Source of the DNA: Lachnospiraceae bacterium UBA7598
GTDB lineage: Bacteria > Bacillota > Clostridia > Lachnospirales > Lachnospiraceae
Reading direction: 5' to 3'
NCBI GenBank assembly: GCA_002474415.1
Contig: DLQV01000015.1
Coordinates: 1-10,296 of the forward strand
DNA length: 10,296 bases
A program made the translations under genes and the position numbers. The notes under the pieces are model-generated. The model saw only the letters and a program-made list of their open reading frames with translations, was not told the DNA's origin and made no database searches. Of the stretch, positions 7,064 through 10,296 are shown in pieces (position 1 is the stretch's first letter; each line of letters opens with the position of its first letter).

Positions 7064-7420
7064 ATGGCAAGAGTTAAAGGCGGATTAGGCGCTAAGAAAA
7101 GACATAACAGAACTTTAAAGTTAGCAAAGGGATACAGAGGAGCTCGTTCTAAGCAGTATCGTGTAGCTAAGCAGTCCGTAATGAGAGCCTTAACAAGTTC
7201 TTATTCTGGACGTAAAGAGAGAAAGAGACAGTTCCGTCAGTTATGGATTGCTCGTATCAACGCAGCAGCTCGTATGAACGGACTTTCTTACAGCCAGTTT
7301 ATGCACGGATTAAAAGTAGCAGGAGCTGATTTAAACCGTAAGGTATTAGCTGACATGGCTGTTACAGATGCAGCTGGTTTTGCAAAGCTTGCAGAAGTTG
7401 CAAAGAAAGCATTAGCATAA
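7064..7420 (+). CDS. rplT: 50S ribosomal protein L20
   Basis: The 118-residue protein starts [20 protein letters not shown] and continues with [15 protein letters not shown], the usual basic N-terminal extension, followed by the globular RNA-binding domain (about 60-118, '[16 protein letters not shown]' region visible as [16 protein letters not shown]). Length is normal. L20 is needed early in 50S assembly and in Firmicutes is also the repressor of its own operon through the leader RNA, which fits the structure at 6167-6297. AAGGAGG at 7048-7054 lies nine bases before the ATG. The gene is last in the operon; a strong terminator follows at 7443. Confidence 0.97.
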   Translation: MARVKGGLGAKKRHNRTLKLAKGYRGARSKQYRVAKQSVMRALTSSYSGRKERKRQFRQLWIARINAAARMNGLSYSQFMHGLKVAGADLNRKVLADMAVTDAAGFAKLAEVAKKALA

Positions 7421-7442
7421 TCATATAAGAAAATAGCAAAGA

Positions 7443-7479
7443 AAGAGGCGCAGATCAAGATTCTGCGCCTCTTATTTTT
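7443..7479. terminator. Terminator after rplT, overlapping the end of the AraC-family gene
   Basis: A perfect 12-bp G+C-rich stem pairs 7443-7454 with 7462-7473 around a 7-base loop, followed on the + strand by TATTTTT. On the minus strand the hairpin is followed by a broken T-rich run (TCTTTGCTATTTTC), so it may also end the AraC-family transcript, whose TGA stop (7455-7457) lies in the loop. Confidence 0.9.
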
Positions 7480-8294
7480 GCACGATATTCCTTGGGAGCC
7501 ATTCCTTTGTTTTTGCGAAAAGTTTTGGAAAAATACAGTCCGTTGTCGAATCCGACAGAGTTTGCAATGGCTGTGATTGACAGACCGGAATGTTCTAACA
7601 GATAGCATGCCTGTTTCATGCGAAAATCTGTGAGGTATTCTTTTGGCGACTGCTGTAGCACCAGTTCAAAGGAGCGAAACAGATGGCTGCGGCTTAATCC
7701 GACGTAGGCGGCAATGTCTTCCACCGTGATCGGGTAGGAGTAATTGGCACTGATATATTCGATACTTTTCTGGACGTAAGTTGCGGCTGTCAGCTGGGTA
7801 TCCTTTTTGGTAGAAGATTTTAGAAAAAGTGCCAGCGTGGTGTAGAGCCGGCCGGTCATTTCAACGGCATGTTCAAATCCATTTCCTCTGGCATCATAGA
7901 TATGCAGAAGCTGACGTTGGACTTCTTCGCCATTGGGTACTGCATGAATGCATGGATGTTTGCGTGAAAAATCGGTTGCCTGCAGAATTGTGGCAGCGTC
8001 GCTTCCGGTAAACCCGACCCATGCATATTCCCATGGCATTTTCGCATCGGCACGGTAGATGATTTCGGTATTCGGATATACCAAAAAGGCGTCTCCGGCA
8101 GAAAGGGAGTGGGTTTCGTGATTGACCTCATAGGTGCCTTTTCCGGAGATCACATAATGAATTAGGTAGTGGTCGCGGATTCCGGGTCCCCACTGATAGC
8201 CAGCATCGCATAGCTGGTATCCGACATTATAGACCGACAGGGAAACAAGTTCTTTTGCAGTTGCTTTGTAGGAATTTTTATATTGATCATTCAT
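7455..8294 (-). CDS. AraC-family transcriptional regulator with N-terminal cupin
   Basis: The 279-residue protein has an AraC-type sugar-sensing cupin at about 20-130, visible in [26 protein letters not shown] (67-75) and PWEYAWVGF (87-95). It has a double helix-turn-helix domain at about 170-275. The first HTH is [19 protein letters not shown] (181-199). The second is [20 protein letters not shown], followed by the typical ending F.K..G..P.EYR. Such proteins usually activate carbohydrate-uptake or utilisation genes on binding a sugar; the ligand here is unknown. The start is supported by AAGGAGAA at 8301-8308. The gene is divergent from galE, so galE or itself may be a target, but many AraC regulators act on distant genes. 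Its last codons form one arm of the rplT terminator. Confidence 0.93.
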   Translation of the reverse strand: MNDQYKNSYKATAKELVSLSVYNVGYQLCDAGYQWGPGIRDHYLIHYVISGKGTYEVNHETHSLSAGDAFLVYPNTEIIYRADAKMPWEYAWVGFTGSDAATILQATDFSRKHPCIHAVPNGEEVQRQLLHIYDARGNGFEHAVEMTGRLYTTLALFLKSSTKKDTQLTAATYVQKSIEYISANYSYPITVEDIAAYVGLSRSHLFRSFELVLQQSPKEYLTDFRMKQACYLLEHSGLSITAIANSVGFDNGLYFSKTFRKNKGMAPKEYRAKIRGAES

Positions 8295-8327
8295 TGGAAA
8301 TTCTCCTTACACGATTCTAGTATTGAG

Positions 8328-8354
8328 TTTATACGTTTTTTTATGCACATGCAA
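8328..8354 (-). promoter_or_regulatory. Weak candidate promoter for the AraC-family gene
   Basis: On the minus strand TTGCAT (8354-8349) is followed after a short 15-base spacer by TATAAA (8333-8328). The -35 lies in a small inverted repeat, TGCA-CA-TGCA (8344-8353). The spacing is poor, so this is tentative. Confidence 0.3.
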
Positions 8355-8380
8355 CATTTTTACATGTTTTCTCTACATTT

Positions 8381-8400
8381 GGTTCTGTACATTAAGAACC
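8381..8400. promoter_or_regulatory. Operator-like inverted repeat in the galE promoter
   Basis: GGTTCT (8381-8386) and AGAACC (8395-8400) are perfect inverted arms with an 8-base spacer. The site covers the candidate galE -35 and the bases just after it, so a dimeric regulator bound here would probably block RNA polymerase. It lies upstream of the predicted start, so it acts as DNA rather than as an RNA hairpin. The arms do not match an operator I can name. Confidence 0.5.
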
Positions 8401-8414
8401 GGGAGCGATAGAAT
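8386..8414 (+). promoter_or_regulatory. Candidate galE promoter
   Basis: TGTACA (8386-8391, four of six matches to TTGACA) is followed after 17 bases by TAGAAT (8409-8414). Predicted start is near 8421, leaving about 40 bases of leader before galE. Confidence 0.5.
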
Positions 8415-8460
8415 AAGAGTATCAGAAGAAAACAAAAGCACAGAAAGGGAGAGTGGAATT

Positions 8461-9477
8461 ATGGCAATTTTAGTTACTGGTGGAGCAGGCTATATCGGAA
8501 GTCATACCTGTGTGGAACTGCAGAATGCAGGATATGATGTAGTTGTTTTGGATAATCTGTCAAACGCTTCAGAAAAGTCACTGGATCGTGTGGAGGCGCT
8601 GACCGGAAAGAAAGTGACATTCTATAAGGGAGATATCCTTGACCGTGATATCTTAAATAAAATCTTTGCAGAGCAGAAGATTGACAGCTGCATCCATTTT
8701 GCAGGATTAAAGGCAGTCGGAGAGTCTGTGGCAAAGCCTTGGGAGTATTATAATAATAACATCGCAGGAACTTTAACACTGGTTGATGTTATGCGTCAGA
8801 ATGGATGCAAGAACATTATTTTCTCATCATCCGCAACGGTATACGGCGATCCCGCAGAAATTCCGATTACCGAGAATTGCCCGAAGGGACAGTGTACTAA
8901 CCCTTATGGATGGACAAAGTCCATGCTGGAGCAGATTTTATCGGATATCTACAAAGCAGACAATGAGTGGAATGTAATTCTGCTTCGTTACTTCAACCCA
9001 ATCGGAGCACATCCAAGCGGAACCATGGGAGAGAATCCAAACGGTATTCCGAACAACCTGATGCCTTACATCACACAGGTTGCAGTTGGCAAGTTAAAAG
9101 AACTTGGTGTATTCGGAAACGATTACGATACTCCGGACGGAACCGGTGTGCGCGATTACATCCATGTTGTTGATCTGGCTGTCGGACATGTTAAGGCATT
9201 GAAGAAGATCGAAGAGAAGGCAGGCCTTTGCATTTACAACCTCGGAACCGGCCACGGATACAGTGTGCTGGATATTGTAAAGAACTTTGAGGAAGCTAAT
9301 GGCATCAAGATTCCATATACCATCAAGCCTCGCCGTCCGGGTGATATTGCAACCTGTTATTGTGACCCAAGCAAGGCAGAGCGTGAGCTTGGCTGGAAAG
9401 CAAAATATGGAATTAAGGAAATGTGTGCGGATTCCTGGAGATGGCAGAAGAACAATCCAAACGGTTATGAGGATTAA
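8461..9477 (+). CDS. galE: UDP-glucose 4-epimerase, possibly also acting on UDP-GlcNAc
   Basis: The 338-residue NAD-dependent short-chain dehydrogenase/reductase interconverts UDP-glucose and UDP-galactose in the Leloir pathway. The NAD-binding G-x-x-G-x-x-G is G7-G10-G13 and the catalytic set is S124, Y149 and K153 (YGWTK); these equal the E. coli positions and the total length is the same. Position 299, Tyr in E. coli GalE, is Cys here ([12 protein letters not shown], 291-302). In human GALE the matching residue is also Cys, and a Y299C change in the E. coli enzyme is known to let N-acetylated sugars in, so UDP-GlcNAc/UDP-GalNAc epimerisation is plausible. ATG 8461 is preferred over codons reaching back to 8323, because GGGAGAG at 8447-8453 precedes it and the sequence aligns from residue 1. 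It is divergent from the AraC-family gene and stands alone. Confidence 0.97.
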   Translation: MAILVTGGAGYIGSHTCVELQNAGYDVVVLDNLSNASEKSLDRVEALTGKKVTFYKGDILDRDILNKIFAEQKIDSCIHFAGLKAVGESVAKPWEYYNNNIAGTLTLVDVMRQNGCKNIIFSSSATVYGDPAEIPITENCPKGQCTNPYGWTKSMLEQILSDIYKADNEWNVILLRYFNPIGAHPSGTMGENPNGIPNNLMPYITQVAVGKLKELGVFGNDYDTPDGTGVRDYIHVVDLAVGHVKALKKIEEKAGLCIYNLGTGHGYSVLDIVKNFEEANGIKIPYTIKPRRPGDIATCYCDPSKAERELGWKAKYGIKEMCADSWRWQKNNPNGYED

Positions 9478-9502
9478 TTAAAAAAGAGGGAAAAGTCTTA
9501 TT

Positions 9503-9525
9503 TTCGAATTTGTTCGAATATTTTT
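9503..9525 (+). terminator. Weak terminator-like hairpin after galE
   Basis: Two copies of the self-complementary hexamer TTCGAA (9503-9508 and 9513-9518) can pair as a 6-bp stem with a 4-base loop, followed by TATTTTT (9519-9525). Only two G-C pairs per arm make it weak. No stronger hairpin lies between galE and the tRNA promoter. Confidence 0.35.
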
Positions 9526-9545
9526 GATAAATTTGAAAAATATGC

Positions 9546-9574
9546 TTGACGAGGTGAAGGGTGTATGCTATTAT
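9546..9574 (+). promoter_or_regulatory. tRNA-Glu promoter
   Basis: TTGACG (9546-9551) is followed after 17 bases by TATTAT (9569-9574). An overlapping TATAAT at 9572-9577 would need a 20-base spacer. The expected start, near 9581, is at the first base of the tRNA. Confidence 0.75.
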
Positions 9575-9581
9575 AATACAC

Positions 9582-9653
9582 GGTTCGTTGGTCAAGCGGT
9601 TAAGACGCCGCCCTCTCACGGCGGAAACACGGGTTCGATTCCCGTACGGACTG
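9582..9653 (+). tRNA. tRNA-Glu (anticodon CTC)
   Basis: A full cloverleaf folds. The acceptor stem is 9582-9588 with 9646-9652 (7 pairs, two of them G-U). The D arm is 9591-9606. The anticodon stem CCGCC/GGCGG is 9608-9612 with 9620-9624, with anticodon CTC at 9615-9617. The variable loop is 9625-9628. The T arm is ACGGG/CCCGT at 9629-9633 and 9641-9645, with the TTCGATT loop. The discriminator is G9653. The bases that follow are CTA, so CCA is not encoded and must be added by the CCA-adding enzyme. The body closely resembles Bacillus-type tRNA-Glu, except for C34 instead of the usual T34, so it reads GAG. Confidence 0.95.
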
Positions 9654-9685
9654 CTACTATTATAAATATAATAGCCCAACCCGAG

Positions 9686-9713
9686 AAAATGTTGTCGTAC
9701 GGCAACATTTTTT
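9686..9713 (+). terminator. Intrinsic terminator of the tRNA-Glu transcript
   Basis: AAAATGTTG (9686-9694) pairs with CAACATTTT (9703-9711). A T-G and a C-G pair extend the stem inward to a 4-base loop (9697-9700), and the run of six T ends at 9713. It lies 32 bases after the tRNA. Confidence 0.85.
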
Positions 9714-9766
9714 GTTTTACAATTAAGGGGGAATTGCGGTATTTGAAAAAGGAGATATCAAGCAGA

Positions 9767-10015
9767 ATGGGAGTATTAGAAAAGCTACTGTATTCAATTA
9801 TGTGTGGTGGACAAGATAGAAATATAAAATTTTCAGATTTGCAGAAAATACTTGATATGTTTGGATTTCAATGTAGAATTAAAGGTGATCACTTCATATA
9901 TTGGAAAGATGGTGTTGATGAGATTATAAATATTCAGCCAGACGGAAATAAAGCCAAACCTTATCAGGTGAAACAGATTAGAAATTTAATATTAAAATAT
10001 GGGTTGGAGGTGTAG
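9767..10015 (+). CDS. hicA: HicA-family toxin (mRNA interferase)
   Basis: HicA toxins are small double-stranded-RNA-binding-fold proteins that cleave mRNA. This 82-residue protein has a 20-residue leader segment (MGVLEKLLYSIMCGG...) and then IKFSDLQKILDMFGFQCR, the active-site region IKGDHFIYWKDGVDEIINIQ, and KAKPYQVKQIRNLILKYGLEV. The catalytic His is kept in G-D-H-F, where many relatives read G-S-H-H. ATG 9767 has AAGGAG at 9749-9754, a rather long 12-base spacer. A TTG at 9743 would add eight residues and is the alternative. No convincing own promoter is seen: TTTACA at 9716 with TATTTG at 9740 is weak. Base composition is clearly more A+T-rich, and the AGA and ATA codons more frequent, than in the upstream genes, suggesting acquisition. 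It is four bases from hicB. Confidence 0.85.
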   Translation: MGVLEKLLYSIMCGGQDRNIKFSDLQKILDMFGFQCRIKGDHFIYWKDGVDEIINIQPDGNKAKPYQVKQIRNLILKYGLEV

Positions 10016-10019
10016 ATAA

Positions 10020-10229
10020 ATGCATAAATACGAGAGGATAATATACTGGTCAGAACAGGATCAAAAATTTATTGTTGAAGTACCAGAGCTTGCTGGATGT
10101 ATGGCAGATGGAGAAACGGCAGCAGAGGCTTTGGAAAATGTGGAAACAGTTATTTCCGAATGGATAGAGACGGCAAAAGCTATTGGGCGAAACATTCCGG
10201 TGCCAAAAGGGAAATTGATGTATGCATAA
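10020..10229 (+). CDS. hicB: HicB-family antitoxin, short form
   Basis: The 69-residue protein contains the partial RNase-H-like HicB fold: YERIIYWSEQDQKFIVEVPELAGCMADG (about 4-31), then an alpha-helical ETAAEALENVETVISEWIETA and the C-terminal GRNIPVPKGKLMYA that is common in HicB antitoxins. It would bind and neutralise the HicA made from the gene just upstream. No helix-turn-helix or ribbon-helix-helix domain follows, so autoregulation by DNA binding, known for longer HicB proteins, is not evident. GGAGG at 10006-10010, inside the end of hicA, is nine bases before the ATG. Toxin-first order and the 4-base gap are usual for hicAB. Confidence 0.92.
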   Translation: MHKYERIIYWSEQDQKFIVEVPELAGCMADGETAAEALENVETVISEWIETAKAIGRNIPVPKGKLMYA

Positions 10230-10231
10230 GG

Positions 10232-10286
10232 AAAAATCCAGTGTTTTTATAGAACCTTTGGGGTTCATTGAAACACTGGATTTTTT
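10232..10286. terminator. Nested-hairpin terminator after hicAB
   Basis: A perfect 15-bp outer stem pairs 10232-10246 with 10271-10285. Inside it a second hairpin pairs GAACC (10252-10256) with GGTTC (10262-10266). The + strand ends in six T (10281-10286). The outer A-T pairs also give a T run on the minus strand, so it may work in both directions. It begins three bases after the hicB stop. Confidence 0.88.
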
Positions 10287-10296
10287 CGTATATAAT
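10268..10296 (+). promoter_or_regulatory. Outward promoter overlapping the hicAB terminator
   Basis: TTGAAA (10268-10273) is followed after exactly 17 bases by TATAAT (10291-10296), a full -10 match. The -35 and half of the spacer are the 3' arm of the terminator. Transcription would start just outside the window; the gene it serves is not visible. Confidence 0.65.

Noticed and set aside
8323-8460. N-terminal extension of galE to 8323
   Set aside because: It would run through the galE promoter and operator, and GalE family sequence begins exactly at ATG 8461 with a good ribosome binding site.
9524-9766. Upstream extension of the hicA frame to an ATG at 9524
   Set aside because: It would translate through the tRNA-Glu gene and its terminator. 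The HicA-like sequence starts only near 9767.
9634-10296. Integration attachment site (duplicate of the tRNA 3' end)
   Set aside because: No second copy of the tRNA 3' segment was seen between 9654 and 10296; one could lie beyond the window.
1-10296. CRISPR array, insertion sequence or phage genes
   Set aside because: No spaced direct repeats, transposase-like protein or phage protein was found on either strand.

Overview
The window looks like core chromosome of a low-to-moderate G+C Clostridia, most likely a Lachnospiraceae relative. The signs are a PolC-type replicative polymerase tail, the Gram-positive infC-rpmI-rplT order behind an attenuator leader, a DUF5050 surface propeller, near-consensus AAGGAGG ribosome binding sites, and a tRNA with no encoded CCA. 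The family assignment is inference from gene content and protein style, not from a search.

Layout. Positions 1-96 hold the 3' end of polC, converging on a minus-strand membrane-anchored seven-repeat DUF5050 protein (172-1191); the two share a bidirectional terminator. Divergent from the DUF5050 gene, a tight three-gene cluster runs rightward: pheA (chorismate mutase/prephenate dehydratase), a Ppx/GppA-HD protein and ppk (polyphosphate kinase 1). A strong promoter right after ppk then drives the infC-rpmI-rplT operon through a leader of the L20-autoregulation type that ends in an intrinsic terminator. infC starts at the rare codon ATT. The terminator after rplT overlaps the 3' end of a minus-strand AraC-family regulator (7455-8294). 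Divergent from that regulator is galE (8461-9477), with a palindromic operator-like site inside its promoter. A tRNA-Glu(CTC) gene with its own promoter and terminator follows, then an AT-rich hicAB toxin-antitoxin pair. A nested hairpin terminator closes the window, and a good promoter facing out of the window lies across its 3' arm.

How the genes fit together. pheA, the Ppx-like gene and ppk are probably cotranscribed (27- and 14-base gaps), which links phenylalanine synthesis to polyphosphate metabolism at the transcript level. PPK1 is fully intact. The Ppx-like partner keeps its HD-domain ligands but has Tyr in place of the conserved Asp of the first phosphate-binding motif. The ribosomal operon probably controls itself in two ways: L20 acting on the leader and IF3 acting on its own ATT start. 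galE has Cys at the position that decides substrate breadth, so it may supply both UDP-Gal and UDP-GalNAc.

Most of the window is ordinary housekeeping DNA. I found no convincing wholly new system, no CRISPR array and no insertion sequence. The points worth a second look are the Ppx-like substitution, the galE operator, the infC leader and start, and the hicAB pair beside the tRNA. No gene-free stretch exceeds 300 bases; the longest (6117-6311) is filled by the infC promoter and leader.
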